Of a DNA stretch of 64,000 nt, positions 26,701 through 34,487 are shown piece by piece. The notes under the pieces were generated by a model. The model saw only the letters and a list, made by a program, of their open reading frames with translations. It had not been told where the DNA came from and did not search any database. Positions within the stretch are counted from its first letter, which is position 1. Every line of letters begins with the position of its first letter. A program made the translations under genes and the position numbers. Origin of the DNA: Bagarius yarrelli (Eukaryota; Chordata; Actinopteri; Siluriformes; Sisoridae); contig VCAZ01000112.1 of NCBI GenBank assembly GCA_005784505.1, positions 560,001 to 624,000 on the forward strand. Direction: 5' to 3'.

Positions 26701-27680
26701 TTTTAACAATTGTATTTTCTATAGGCCCACCATTGTAAATGGCAAATATTTTGATTTGTATTCAGAGTAAAAAGACAAGCAATGCACACTTCTTTGAGTA
26801 ATTACACATACGTTTTGCTCTCTGGCTACATGTTAGTGTAGAGACCACCTGGGTCGTACATGGGGTAGTTAGGGTTTCTCCAATTTTACATGATAAGTAG
26901 ATACCTAGTACAGGCTTGATAGCGGTGCAATTTAAGATCATTATTAATGTTTAGCGCAGTGGTTAAGGTGTTGGACTGCTAATTGGAAGACCGGGGTTCG
27001 ATTCCCAGCACCACCAAGTTGCAACTACGGGGTCCCTTATCAAGGCTCTTAACCCCTAATTGCTCAGTTGTATAAAAGAGATACATGTAAGTCGCTCTGG
27101 ATAACGACTTCTACCAAATGCTGTAAATCTAAAGTGACTATTGAGTTTTAGGTTTAAGTTTGGACCTCAGGGTTTTCTGTTCGTTATTTTTTTAGACAGA
27201 GTAAAAGTAAATTTTAGTTTTAAACGTTAAATCTTGATTTTGGAACATTTGCTTTAGCTTTGTTTATGTTGCTTGCTGCTGTGTTAAGATTTTATGTTAA
27301 AGATGACATGATTCTCCAATAGACAAATCTCAGTGCTCGGAAAACCGAATTATTCTCATGCGCTGTAGTTTCTCTGTTTGTTCTTTTTACCGCTCAATGC
27401 AAAAAAATTATTACAGCATATTGTTCTTGTTTTGTATTTATATTATATTATGTATAGTTGATGTATAATAAGGTGATTTGTTTTATAGGTTTATGACACC
27501 TGGTGTCATCTGAAATCGGATAAATAGTATTTTCTGTACATGTACAAGTAGAAATTATTTTACTTGACCAGTTCCTGAATTTATTTTTTTTTTTAAATCT
27601 TTATAACATTAATCGTCTTCTTGTTTTTCTTTCTCTCCGTACAGCTTTTTCCAAAGGTGCGGCCCAAATCACTGTGCTAG
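14451..27680 (+). CDS. ppp1r13l: ppp1r13l, iASPP (RelA-associated inhibitor), full spliced CDS, 12 coding exons
   Basis: Exons read: 14451-14487, 15640-15758, 17390-17945, 19340-19432, 19570-19649, 22253-22610, 23070-23551, 23678-23803, 23929-24062, 24871-25037, 25389-25582, 27645-27680. All introns are GT/AG and every junction keeps phase, giving 2382 nt and 793 aa (human iASPP is about 828 aa). Order of parts: short N-terminal helix region; Ser/Pro-rich disordered segment (about 53-237); conserved WNETDLDVSYE block (250-260); RRSIPLS-type block in exon 6; RPLSPTRLQP (465-474); RARL PP1-docking motif (590-593); ankyrin repeats (about 594-717); SH3 domain (about 731-787) with ALWSY, DELSF, DWWW and NYFGLFP. 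Known family role: iASPP binds p53-family proteins, RelA/p65 and PP1 through its C-terminal ankyrin-SH3 unit. It restrains apoptotic and NF-kB transcription, and also acts at cell junctions in skin and heart. The ALHNAICG, SDGATA and NYFGLFP signatures mark iASPP and not ASPP1/2. The least certain part is the first coding exon. No upstream non-coding exon was identified. Confidence 0.95.
15640..15758 (+). CDS. ppp1r13l: ppp1r13l coding exon 2
   Basis: Acceptor CTGTAG and donor GTAACT. It encodes residues 13-52 and includes ATADELSREFNSLLQD, a short helical stretch like the DELTKQLESL region of mammalian iASPP. A long (TA)n tract starts about 37 bases after its donor. Confidence 0.88.
15795..15869. 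repeat. (TA)n microsatellite in ppp1r13l intron 2
   Basis: About 37 uninterrupted TA dinucleotides, lying between the exon 2 donor and a Tc1 remnant. Confidence 0.95.
15905..16735 (-). mobile_element. 5' part of a Tc1/mariner transposon with terminal repeat, in intron 2
   Basis: The complement reads as Tc1 transposase N-terminal DNA. On the + strand: CTTCTGCGGACAGGCGTC, GTAGGTCTACAATCTTGTCC, CTGACATCCTTGGACAGC, GAATAATCGCACCTTCTGCG, TTCTGGGCTAATTCCTCA and CAGGATTTCAATCCTTTATG. The outer end is ATTATAGACTGATCGTTTC with GGGCAAAC near 16695-16705. The other end of the transposon is missing, and frameshifts and stops rule out function. Confidence 0.85.
17390..17945 (+). CDS. ppp1r13l: ppp1r13l coding exon 3 (Ser/Pro-rich region)
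   Basis: Acceptor ATGTTAG and donor GTAGGG. It encodes residues 53-237 plus one base. The protein is low-complexity and rich in Ser, Pro and Thr, with many SP/TP dipeptides (for example SHSPHTPR, RVPSPVP). This suits the disordered, phosphorylation-rich N-terminal half of iASPP. The first codon is an ATG, but it is internal because exon 2 enters in phase 0. Confidence 0.93.
18598..18670 (+). mobile_element. end of a GGGCTGGGC-type hAT-like element
   Basis: AGGGCTGGGCCGATAATTGA, then TTGCGATAAACTTGATAACG. It is the same element end as at 9505-9606 in the opposite orientation. The other end was not found within intron 3. Confidence 0.5.
19340..19432 (+). CDS. ppp1r13l: ppp1r13l coding exon 4
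   Basis: Acceptor TTGTTAG and donor GTAAGT. It encodes residues 238-268, including AKWNETDLDVSYERKP. This is close to the AWNESDLDVAYEKKP block of mammalian iASPP and is one of the few conserved islands in the N-terminal half. Confidence 0.94.
19570..19649 (+). CDS. ppp1r13l: ppp1r13l coding exon 5
   Basis: Acceptor CATTCCAG and donor GTATGT. It encodes residues 269-295. NWRESNLDSPTIPRK corresponds to the PWRESSLD...TLPR stretch of iASPP. Intron 4 before it is only 137 bases. A (GT)n repeat begins 16 bases past the donor. Confidence 0.92.
19665..19693. repeat. (GT)n microsatellite
   Basis: About 14 GT units, 16 bases downstream of the exon 5 donor. Confidence 0.95.
19880..20245. repeat. dispersed repeat, copy A (intron 5)
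   Basis: Shares ordered blocks with 55830-56275: TTTCAGACACTTACCTGCA, ACGATGACCGTCAAAC, CGATAGGAGCGCCGA, TAATTATCACGACAAC and AAAACTCCGGATGA. No coding capacity. Probably a non-autonomous DNA transposon of unknown family. Confidence 0.6.
20355..20720 (+). mobile_element. 5'-truncated LINE 3' end (RTE-like), frameshifted
   Basis: Encodes the end of a fish LINE polyprotein: RNEFIRGAAHVRCF, VREARLRWFGHVRRRD, EYIGRRMLEIKA. After a frameshift near 20580-20600 it continues as EEDVENRVRWRRMIRC. It ends in a GAAGAAGAAGAG stretch and then a (TA)n tract. Assignment to an RTE-type clade rests on the RWFGHVRRRDSEYIGRRML motif. Confidence 0.8.
20720..20794. repeat. (TA)n microsatellite at LINE tail
   Basis: About 37 TA units with one TAGATA interruption, directly joined to the LINE 3' end. 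Confidence 0.95.
21260..21330 (+). mobile_element. Ser-SINE body fragment
   Basis: TGCTACCGCTGGGCCCCCAA, then GCAAGGCTCTTAACCATCAA. Head and tail are absent. Confidence 0.65.
21630..21782 (+). mobile_element. Ser-SINE copy with internal deletion
   Basis: GGTTAAGATGCTAACCGG, CCCAGCACCACCAAGTTACC, then directly the tail GTCGCTCTGGATAAAAGCG and AATGCTGTAAATGTAAATG. The GGGCCC...TTAACC body is lost. Confidence 0.78.
21785..21985. mobile_element. Tc1-derived deletion derivative, in intron 5
   Basis: CACTGTTCCAACACGACAAT, then CCATGAAGAACTGGA, CTTGGATTGCACCCCAGACC, CCTCAACC and GTCCTAATACTTTTGTCCAC. These are degraded pieces of a well-known Tc1-derived fish repeat. It directly follows the preceding SINE. 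Confidence 0.65.
22253..22610 (+). CDS. ppp1r13l: ppp1r13l coding exon 6
   Basis: Acceptor GTCTGCAG and donor GTACTA. It encodes residues 296-414 plus one base. SRVSIPPTS and RRSIPLSVIMRLQNPYY match the SRIPMPPSS and RPIPLSMIFKLQNAFW blocks of iASPP. The rest is proline-rich. Confidence 0.94.
22846..22985 (+). mobile_element. Ser-SINE copy, in intron 6
   Basis: GCGCAGTGGTTAAGGTGGTT, CCAAGTTGCCACTGCTGGGC, CCCTGAGCAAGGCCC and CAATTGCTCAGTTGG. The tail is poorly kept. Confidence 0.8.
23070..23551 (+). CDS. ppp1r13l: ppp1r13l coding exon 7
   Basis: Acceptor TTGGCAG and donor GTAAGG. It encodes residues 415-575. Recognisable parts are RPLSPTRLQP (465-474), EIPRALKKRGSVD and a KQMIKKMFRRNR stretch, all in the order seen in iASPP. 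A Ser/Glu-rich acidic segment and a Pro-rich tail follow. Confidence 0.95.
23678..23803 (+). CDS. ppp1r13l: ppp1r13l coding exon 8 (PP1-docking motif, start of ankyrin block)
   Basis: Acceptor GTTCTCAG and donor GTCAGT. It encodes residues 576-617. The RARL motif (590-593) is the iASPP version of the PP1 docking site. SPLVLLLDGALVGELDTV after it opens the first ankyrin repeat. Confidence 0.96.
23929..24062 (+). CDS. ppp1r13l: ppp1r13l coding exon 9 (ankyrin repeats)
   Basis: Acceptor TTTGTTAG and donor GTTAGT. It encodes residues 618-661 and two bases of Trp662. DEGITALHNAICGGHYAVVDFL is ankyrin repeat sequence. ALHNAICG is the iASPP form, whereas ASPP1/2 have PLHNAVC here. Confidence 0.97.
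24530..24625. repeat. GGAT-rich minisatellite, in intron 9
   Basis: Imperfect GTATGGATA/AATGGATGGATAAATG units. Confidence 0.7.
24733..24840 (+). mobile_element. Ser-SINE head fragment, in intron 9
   Basis: AGTAATAGCTCAGTGGTAAA, GGTGTTGGACTGCTAATCGG, then a decayed body. It ends 30 bases before exon 10. Confidence 0.75.
24871..25037 (+). CDS. ppp1r13l: ppp1r13l coding exon 10 (ankyrin repeats)
   Basis: Acceptor GTGTAG and donor GTGAGG. It encodes residues 662-717. TPLHCAASCND is the invariant ASPP-family ankyrin signature. SDGATAAQKCDPY then matches iASPP over ASPP1/2. Confidence 0.97.
25185..25375. mobile_element. Tc1-derived deletion derivative, in intron 10
   Basis: GGGCACAGGGGCATTGTCAT, ACTAGACAACTGTGAG and GTGTCCACAAACTTTTAATA, ending ATGTAGTGTATA. 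Same family as 21785-21985 and 34195-34290. It ends about 14 bases before exon 11. Confidence 0.65.
25389..25582 (+). CDS. ppp1r13l: ppp1r13l coding exon 11 (SH3 domain)
   Basis: Acceptor TATGTCAG and donor GTAAGA. It encodes residues 718-782. SH3 hallmarks are ALWSY (733-737), DELSF (743-747), DWWW (763-766) and GFVPNNYFG (774-782). In ASPP proteins this domain packs with the ankyrin block to form the p53/PP1-binding surface. Confidence 0.97.
25590..26950. other. ppp1r13l intron 11, AT-rich, nothing recognised
   Basis: Long low-GC stretch with a T17 run near 25971. No ORF, repeat family or regulatory motif could be supported. Confidence 0.5.
26953..27135 (+). mobile_element. Ser-SINE, full-length reference copy, in intron 11
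   Basis: Best copy of the family. The head AGCGCAGTGGTTAAGGTGTT, GGACTGCTAATTGG and the B box GGTTCGATTCC strongly resemble tRNA-Ser(GCT). The unrelated body follows: CACCACCAAGTTGC, TCAAGGCTCTTAACCCC, AATTGCTCAGTTGTATAAAA. The LINE-like tail is GTAAGTCGCTCTGGATAACG and AAATGCTGTAAAT. About 183 bases. Such tRNA-derived SINEs are copied by a partner LINE that recognises the tail. Confidence 0.92.
27645..27680 (+). CDS. ppp1r13l: ppp1r13l last coding exon 12
   Basis: Acceptor CCGTACAG. It encodes LFPKVRPKSLC (783-793) and a TAG stop. It completes the last SH3 strand, as LFPRVKP does in mammals, so intron 11 (2062 bases) splits the SH3 domain near its end. Confidence 0.95.
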   Translation, partial: LFPKVRPKSLC

Positions 27681-27865
27681 AGGGCCCTCTACAGGGAAAA
27701 CCCCTATATAACACCACCTTTGTTTAGATTTTGTAAGTTATACTATGCTTTTTGAAAAGGCTTTGGATGTAGAGGTCATATTTTGTGCAAATCCTTTAAA
27801 AAATTGTATTAAAATCATTTCTAACTATTCTAGCAGGTTGAATAAATTAGTATTGATATCGATTT
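27681..27865 (+). promoter_or_regulatory. ppp1r13l: ppp1r13l 3' UTR with polyadenylation signal
   Basis: After the stop codon the first canonical AATAAA hexamer lies at 27841-27846, with a weaker ATTAAA at 27808-27813. A short 3' UTR of about 180 bases is inferred. The true cleavage site cannot be read from sequence alone. Confidence 0.5.
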
Positions 27866-27869
27866 GATT

Positions 27870-29560
27870 TCAGACCTTTTATAAACCGATGTGTGCACAG
27901 ACCTGAGAAAACATTTTAAACAATTTTTTAAAATATTTTTTTACTATATGTAGTAGTGAAAAATTACATAATATGTATTTTATTTAGGAGTTAACACAAA
28001 TCTACCATTTGGTAACAAAAAGGAAAAGATTGCATTTTATTTGTACTCCGTGTCTATGTAAAACCTGTTGTAGTTAAAAAAAACAGATTTAATATTAGAA
28101 AATTAGTTCTTTTATTAGTTCTTAATTTAGTACTTTTAATTTTTAAGTCATCCACGTCAGTTTGTGTCTCATGAGGTAAAAAAATTACCTCAGATAAATA
28201 ACAGACTCTATCTTCTATTCTTTACTCGGCTGATCGCTGTTAACATAAACAACTGTGTGAAAATCCTCTCTGATTAATTTATTTCTCTCTTTTCCTGTCT
28301 TTTGTGTCGTCTACGATCAGGTTAACAAATCAACACATCTCTAAATTATTTTTTTTTTCTCTCTTTTTTCGATGATGTGTTGGCGTAAAAGCATCTGGCT
28401 GCATTTTTTGACAAAAATAATTAATCGAATTTGATATGTCGCAAAATGATCTAATTAGTTTAAATCTAATAAATAAGATAAAGCCTGACAGGAATTAAAC
28501 TTAGCTACGCAAGGTTTAGCCATAGCTATGTTTAAAAAAAATAGATTGTTTTGATTGAATTGTAATATAACATTGAAAATTGGAAAATAAATAAATAATT
28601 TAAAAAAAAACAGCTGGTCGGTTTTCCCAGACCAAAACTTATATAAAAGCTTAAATGTGAAGTTTTCTCTATAAAGAGACCATAAAATCTAGAAAGCTTA
28701 ACGTTGAAGACTAAACTTAGTAAACACATTATTAATATAAAGCATTCTATGTATAGACAATGCATTAAGCTACATTAAGCGTTTTCCTTGTAAAAGGTTT
28801 TTAATGGGAGGAAAAATCTTTAACATGTAATTAAACCGTTTTTATTCTGGGCTCATCTGTGAATAATAAACTTTATTAATAATGTGTTCAGCAAGTTTGT
28901 AGAAATCATCATTTTAATGCTTTACGGCATGCTATTTTTTCGTTAGGAATTTTAGAATGTCAATTTATAGGTAAATGCTAGTGTGAGTAGCTAGTTACAT
29001 TGAAGGGTTTGTGCTCAAATCCCAGATTTATTAAAAAAAAGAGCCCTTAAACAAATCCTTTCACTTTTAGCTGCTATATTTGAATTAGATTTTGTTTTCA
29101 AGTGAATGTACATGAAATTTTGCTAGCAATCGATTCATTTATTAGCACAGTATTGACTTTGGATGTGATGATCGATATTGTGTGTATGTGCGTGCTTGTG
29201 TGTGAGAGAGATTTTTTTTTATTTGCATCATATTAATGTATCATGATTTAATTTCTATCGATTTGAGACACACTGATATGATATGATGTCATTATTAATC
29301 GGGGATGTAGTGTACAGGGTATTTCATTGTTCATCTGGCATCTTGCAATATTAGCCACTTATAGAATATTAATCCTGTACAGTGTTTTGTTTACGATGTA
29401 TTTGTAATGTCACTTTTCATAGGAAGCTTTGCTTTTGTTTTACACATTAACATCACCTCCGAATGTGGTGTATAAGAACAAACACAGATTCCCTGTAATG
29501 ATAATTTTTTTTCTGGGAATTAAGTGTAATATTAATGTATAGTTTAGTAGAATGTGTCTG
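27870..29560. other. intergenic 3' flank of ppp1r13l, nothing recognised
   Basis: Very AT-rich. Short ORFs only. No repeat family identified apart from short homopolymers. Confidence 0.5.
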
Positions 29561-29567
29561 CTTTGGG

Positions 29568-29640
29568 GTGTGTGTGCGCGTGTGTGTGCGTGTGTGTGTG
29601 TGCGTGTGTGTGCGTGCGTGTGTGTGCGTGTGTGTGTGGT
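29568..29640. repeat. (GT)n/(GCGT)n microsatellite
   Basis: GTGTGTGCGCGTGTGTGTGC-type repeat over about 70 bases. It is the source of several His/Thr-rich and Cys/Val-rich ORFs that are not genes. Confidence 0.95.
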
Positions 29641-29879
29641 GTACCTTGCTGACACAGGCTGTAACATAAAAGGAAATATATTGTATTTTCTGTACTACAG
29701 TAAAAAAAAACATAAAAATAAAGTGCTTTTGTTTTATTCTTTTATAGTTGAAACCACACACTACTACATATTATATGTGGTACACATACTACTACTACTA
29801 CTAATTATATTTTTTCTTATTATTTTTGATTATTTTTATTATTACAATAATTTTAAGTCTAACAATTTTAACCAATTTA

Positions 29880-30700
29880 ATTATAACAAAAAAATAAAAA
29901 AGGTCTAAATAGACTAATAACATTTATTGCTAAAACTACACTAAAATGTAAGATTTTATGCTGGAAACAGGACTGAACATAACATTGTAATTACCTGGTA
30001 AAAACAGGATTACATTAGATGTAATTCTGTAAACGGAATCAAACCTATTGACTAAGTGAAGATTTAGAAAAAAAAGTAAAAAATTGACTATAATAAATGC
30101 AAATAATTTTTATTAAAACACAACCTTTAATGCCAAAAACTGGGCTAAAAATATATCTAATAGTAAAGCTAGACTACAACAAAATTTCATGCTGAAATTA
30201 CACAAAAATGTAAGATTTTAAGAAAGAAACTGAATTGAACTGAACATAATACCGTAATTACAAAATGGAAAAATAACATCTATTGCTTAAACTTGGGCTA
30301 CATCATATTTACTTATGTAAACTGAATTATAAATGGCTTGTTGAAGAATTAAACACTTATCCACAATAATCAGTGAGAGAGCAGTGTAATGTAACCTTAC
30401 ACAATGTACTGTTCTACCTTAAAGTTTCAAAGTTTTGACTATAAAACAAAATAACACAATATTTAATGCTAAAACTTGACTAAAAAATAACATTAAACAC
30501 TAAAACTAGACTTTAACAAAACAATTCACACTAAAATTACACTATAACGTAAGATTTTAAGCTAGAAACTGAACTAAAATAACTTTGTAATTACAATTCT
30601 AAAATTATATTCTAAAATATCTTTCTTAAAACTGGATTACATTAAATGTAATTCTATTAACTGAATCAAACATACTGACGATAGAGTAGGGAGATTTGGC
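29880..30700. repeat. diverged ~300-bp tandem repeat, about 3 copies
   Basis: The block GTAAGATTTTA...GAAACTGAAC...GTAATTAC recurs at about 29947, 30208 and 30550. Each time an ACTAAAAC/GACTA-rich lead precedes it. Copies 1 and 3 also share GGATTACATTA(G/A)ATGTAA and CTGAATCAAAC-like ends. No coding capacity. Confidence 0.65.
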
Positions 30701-31265
30701 CCAATACAATGCACTGTTTCTACCTTAATTGCTATTAACTGTTGCAGAATTATAAATAAAAAAATACATTTATCAAACTTGCCTATGTTTGTTTTTAGTT
30801 TATCAAATGTCCTGTAACAATTCTCACCAGTAGAGAGCATCATAAAAACAGAAATCTTTACATCATCTCTGCAGTCATCATTGGGGTTTTTTTTAAGCAT
30901 TTCTTTTGCTTATATTTTTCATATAAAAAGAAATCAGTGTATATTAGTCATGCTTTGAGCAGTAAATTGTGTTTTTCAATCGTTAAAAGCAATGTTTTAT
31001 TTATTTACATTAACCTAATTTTTTATTAGTTAAGATCACATGGAAAACCGGTTTAATCCAGGAACGCTAGGTGTGTGGCAGGATACGCGCTAAAGGGGAT
31101 GTTAGTCTATTGCAGGGCAATTAAAACCCGACTTCTGTAAAACTTGGAATGTTTTTTTTATTTAAATAAAATAAAAAGCCTAAAAGACTTACAAATCACG
31201 CTTTATTCACGATAGAACATAGATAACATAACGAATGTTGAAACTGAGGAATTTTACAATTGCAT

Positions 31266-31326
<61 letters not shown>

Positions 31327-31427
31327 ACAATAGATAGACAGATAGATAAACAAATAGACAGATAGATCAGATAGATAGATAGATAAATAGATAGATAGAC
31401 AGACAGATAGAAAGAAAGAAAGAAAGT
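31266..31427. repeat. (GATA)n microsatellite, interrupted
   Basis: ATAG/GATA units over 160 bases with CAGA and CAAA interruptions, ending in GAAAGAAAGAAAG. It makes Leu/Tyr/Ser-periodic minus-strand ORFs that are artefacts. Confidence 0.97.
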
Positions 31428-31754
31428 ATACCAAGCTCTCACATACTTCCTGTTTTGTGCTGATGTGTATTGCTGTAAGGAGCAGTTAACAGGAGTGTGT
31501 ATGTGTCTGATTTTGTAAAGCACACAGCTTCATTGGAGCTCCATTATAACAGCAGTGTGGGGGCAGATGGAGGACTGCAGACGTGGGCTGGGGCTGAAGG
31601 ACCGATGTTTTCACACATTCTTTCCAGACACATAGACCGTGACCATAGAGTTGTGTGCTTTCCATCTCTTTTCATCTCGTCAAGTAAATGCCTACGGTAT
31701 TCACAGGGCCACAGTGAATAATGTTGAATGTAAACGTGTCACTTGCATTTTTTT

Positions 31755-31832
31755 TTATATTGGGGGAATCGAACCCCAATTTTCCAATTAGCGGTCCAAC
31801 ACCTTAACCACCGTGATACCACTTACCCCAAA
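31755..31832 (-). mobile_element. Ser-SINE head only (reverse)
   Basis: GGGGGAATCGAACCCCAATT, then AGCGGTCCAACACCTTAACC. Only the tRNA-like half is present. It sits 20 bases from the next copy in the same orientation. Confidence 0.75.
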
Positions 31833-31852
31833 CATACATACTGAACTTACTT

Positions 31853-32022
31853 TTCTGGTATTTGGCAGACGTCCTTATCCAGAGCAACTAATTTGTTTTT
31901 GTTTTTATACAACTGAGCAATTTGGGGTTAAGGGCCTTGTTTAAGGGCCCAGCAATGGTAGCTTGGTGGTGCCGGGAATCGAACCCTAATCTTCCGGTAA
32001 GCAGTCCAACACCTTAACCAGT
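31853..32022 (-). mobile_element. Ser-SINE copy (reverse)
   Basis: TTTGGCAGACGTCCTTATCC, ACAACTGAGCAATTTGGGG, GCCTTGTTTAAGGGCCCAGC, GTGCCGGGAATCGAACCC and AGTCCAACACCTTAACCAG. Confidence 0.88.
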
Positions 32023-32718
32023 TTAAATTTTGGATTTTTAAATAATTAATAATTTGTCTAACAAGTACAGAAAGTACAACTAAATGGTGATATATTGTTA
32101 TTAATGTGTAATAACTTATTGTTAACATGGTAAGTGGCTTTTTTCTATAGAGGCGATGCCACAGCGCTCCCTATTGACCGACCACCACTGATTCCCACCA
32201 TTTTACCTAGATAATGTACACATCTCATACTCTGTATGACACACACACACACAGTTGCAGCTTCCAGTACTACAACAGATAAAACAAAGCATGCTGGTTA
32301 AAAAATTGTCTCCACACTGCTCTCCATTCTTTTTTTTTCTGGAGTGATGAATAATAGAGGGCTGCTTGTTCTCTCTCCCTCCTCCGGTTAATCAGGCCTC
32401 GCGTGGCTGCTCTCGTCTCCTCCGCTCATCTCCCTCTCCACACTTTAATAAATCATTTAGTGCTTCAGGAAGACAGGAGCATCAGTGGCAAGTACAAGCG
32501 CAGACCTTGCCACTTACTGACCCATCTCCCTCTTTCTCTTTCCCTCTTTATTTCTGTCGCTCACACACCTTCTGCTTCTGCTGTATTTTCTGTCTGGTCA
32601 ACCACCCCACCCCCACCCACCCATTTATTTTGCTTATTGTGTTTTGCTCTCAAATTTCTTTCGGTTTTCTTCTTTTTTTCCTTAGAAATAAACGAATGAA
32701 GATTATTTTTTAAAATAA

Positions 32719-32906
32719 ATTTACATTTAAGGCATTTGGCAGACACTTTTAACCAGAGCGACCTATATTTATCTCTAATTATACAACTGAGCAATTAGGG
32801 GTTAAGGGCCTTGCTCAGGGGCCCAGCATTGGCAGCTTGGTGGTTCTGGAACCCACAATCTTCCAATTAGCATTCCAACACCCAAACCCCTGGGCTACCA
32901 CTTCCA
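32719..32906 (-). mobile_element. Ser-SINE copy (reverse), inside a local duplication
   Basis: TTTACATTTAAGGCATTTGG, GCAATTAGGGGTTAAGGG, GGCCCAGCATTGGCAGCTTG and the CCACTTCC head edge. The sequence beyond its head is shared with the copy at 34318-34487. Confidence 0.87.
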
Positions 32907-32980
32907 TAAAATTCCATACACATACACTTGATCTACCTGTAAAAGCAACTCAAGATTCCTCTTTTATCTTTTTCTTTTTT
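32719..32980. repeat. local duplication, copy 1 (SINE plus flank)
   Basis: Beyond the SINE head, CACTTGATCTACCTGTAAAA and GCAACTCAAGATTCCTCT are repeated with few changes at 34505-34560. The duplicated unit therefore includes the SINE and about 70 bases of unique flank. Confidence 0.75.
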
Positions 32981-33411
32981 CTCTTTTATTCCTTATTTTT
33001 TATGTTAGTTCCACTTCCATCACTTCATGTTTTAATCTGTTTGTTTTTTATTAACATTCTTTTTCTTCTTTTCTTTGGTCTTTCTCTGCACGCTTTTGCT
33101 GGCCTACTTAGACTAATTGCAGCATTGACATCAGCTCCATTCGGGTCGCGAAAAATGTGCAACAATATCCTTTATTGCCTGAGAACATAATGAAACGACA
33201 AATGTCATAATCCATCTTGAAGGAACAGATAAGAAAAAGAAAAGAAGAAGAAAAAAAGAAGCTTGTACAATTTCTCTTTTTCTGGATGTTGGAAAGAGCA
33301 GTTTTTTATAAAGCTCTCATTTACAATTCCATAAATGTTATTCTGCTTAAATACAAATGACCTCTATTAAAAGACTAATTAAAACGGTTATAATAATAAC
33401 AGTTATAAATA

Positions 33412-33583
33412 AACATTTACAGAATGAGCGACTTACATTTATCTCTTTTATACAACTGAGCAATTAGGGGTTTAAGGGCCTTGCTTAGGGGCCCAACAGT
33501 GGTAACGTGGTGGTGCTGGAAATCAAACCCTGATCTTCAATTTAACAGTCCAGCACCTTAACCACTGTGCTATCATTTTCCAG
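33412..33583 (-). mobile_element. Ser-SINE copy (reverse), short tail
   Basis: Lacks most of the GGCAGACG tail. Keeps GAGCGACTTACATTTATCTC, GGCCTTGCTTAGGGGCCC, GTGGTGCTGGAAATCAAACC and CCAGCACCTTAACCACTG. Confidence 0.85.
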
Positions 33584-33989
33584 TAGAAAAAATGTTTCTG
33601 TTTTCAGTAAAGACTAATTAAACGAGTGATCGTTTCCCCTCGTTACAACGCTGTTACCGTTACTGACGTTGAAATGCGGCGTTACTATAATTGAGCTCAC
33701 TGAAGCTGTTTTAATCCGAGTAGACTCTTTTAGCCTGCAAAGTTTTTCTCTCTGGCGTGTGTGGGCTGAGATGAGAAACATAACTGATAATGATTGTGTG
33801 TGTGTTTCAAGTGGGAGGCAACCACATAACTAATGATGATTGGAGGAAATTTCCATTGTTTGCCAACCAGAGGCAGAAAGTCGTGCGGGTGATCACACAA
33901 GCATGCATAGTCACACACACCAACAGCAATGGCTTATCTGAAATCACATACTATTTATGTGTAACATTTAAATAAGTACGCACGTGTGG

Positions 33990-34157
33990 GGAAGTGGTGG
34001 CTCATGGTTAAGGTGTTGGACTGCCAATCTGAAGATTGTTCAGCTTCACCAAGACACCGCTGCTGGGCCCCTGAGCAAGGCCCTTAACCCTTGGTTGTAT
34101 AAATAAGATAATGTAAGTCGCTCTGGATAAGGGCATCTGCTAAATGCTGTAAATGTA
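33990..34157 (+). mobile_element. Ser-SINE copy
   Basis: GGGGAAGTGGTGGCTCATGG, TTAAGGTGTTGGACTGCC, TGCTGGGCCCCTGAGCAAGG and GTAAGTCGCTCTGGATAAGG, through to CTAAATGCTGTAAATG. About 15 bases around the B box are lost. Confidence 0.9.
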
Positions 34158-34194
34158 ATGTACCTCCAGATCATTACAATACTAGACAACTGTG

Positions 34195-34292
34195 TGATTT
34201 AAAATTTGTAGAGACATTTTGGAGATGGACCCCCATATAGATCTGAGGGTAAGATGTCCACAAACTTTTGGCAATATAGTGCTCCATTTTGT
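34195..34292. mobile_element. Tc1-derived element terminus
   Basis: ATTTTGGAGATGGACC, ATAGATCTGAGGGTAAGATG, then TCCACAAACTTTTGGCAATA and TAGTG. Same family as 25185-25375. Confidence 0.65.
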
Positions 34293-34317
34293 TCTTTGGC
34301 TTTGTTGCTCTTAAATT

Positions 34318-34487
34318 TATCTACATTTAGAATTTTTTGCTATATGCCAGACACTTTTATCTTAACTGAGCAATTAGGGGTTAGGGGCCTTGTTTAGGGG
34401 TCTCAGCAGTGGCAACTTAGTGGTGCTGAAACCCACAATCTTAATATTAGCAGTCCAACATCTTAACCACTGAGCTACCACTTCCAT
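34318..34487 (-). mobile_element. Ser-SINE copy (reverse), duplicate partner
   Basis: CATTTAGAATTTTTTGC, CTGAGCAATTAGGGGTTAGG, CAGCAGTGGCAACTTAGTGG and GCAGTCCAACATCTTAACC. Its flank repeats that of the 32719 copy. Confidence 0.85.

Noticed and set aside
4793..27135. tRNA-Ser genes on the basis of GGTTAAGG and GGTTCGATTCC
   Set aside because: The heads lack a complete cloverleaf and always continue into the SINE body and tail. They are SINE heads, not tRNA genes.
14451..27680. ppp1r13b (ASPP1) or tp53bp2 (ASPP2) instead of ppp1r13l
   Set aside because: The ankyrin-SH3 unit reads ALHNAICG, SDGATA and NYFGLFP, and the PP1 site is RARL, all iASPP features. The WNETDLDV and RSIPLS blocks are also iASPP-specific.
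29440..29908. His/Thr-rich and Cys/Val-rich ORFs near 29.6 kb
   Set aside because: They come from a (GT)n repeat and AT-rich flank, without splice or family support.
31207..31523. Leu/Tyr/Ser-periodic ORFs near 31.3 kb
   Set aside because: They are translations of a (GATA)n microsatellite.
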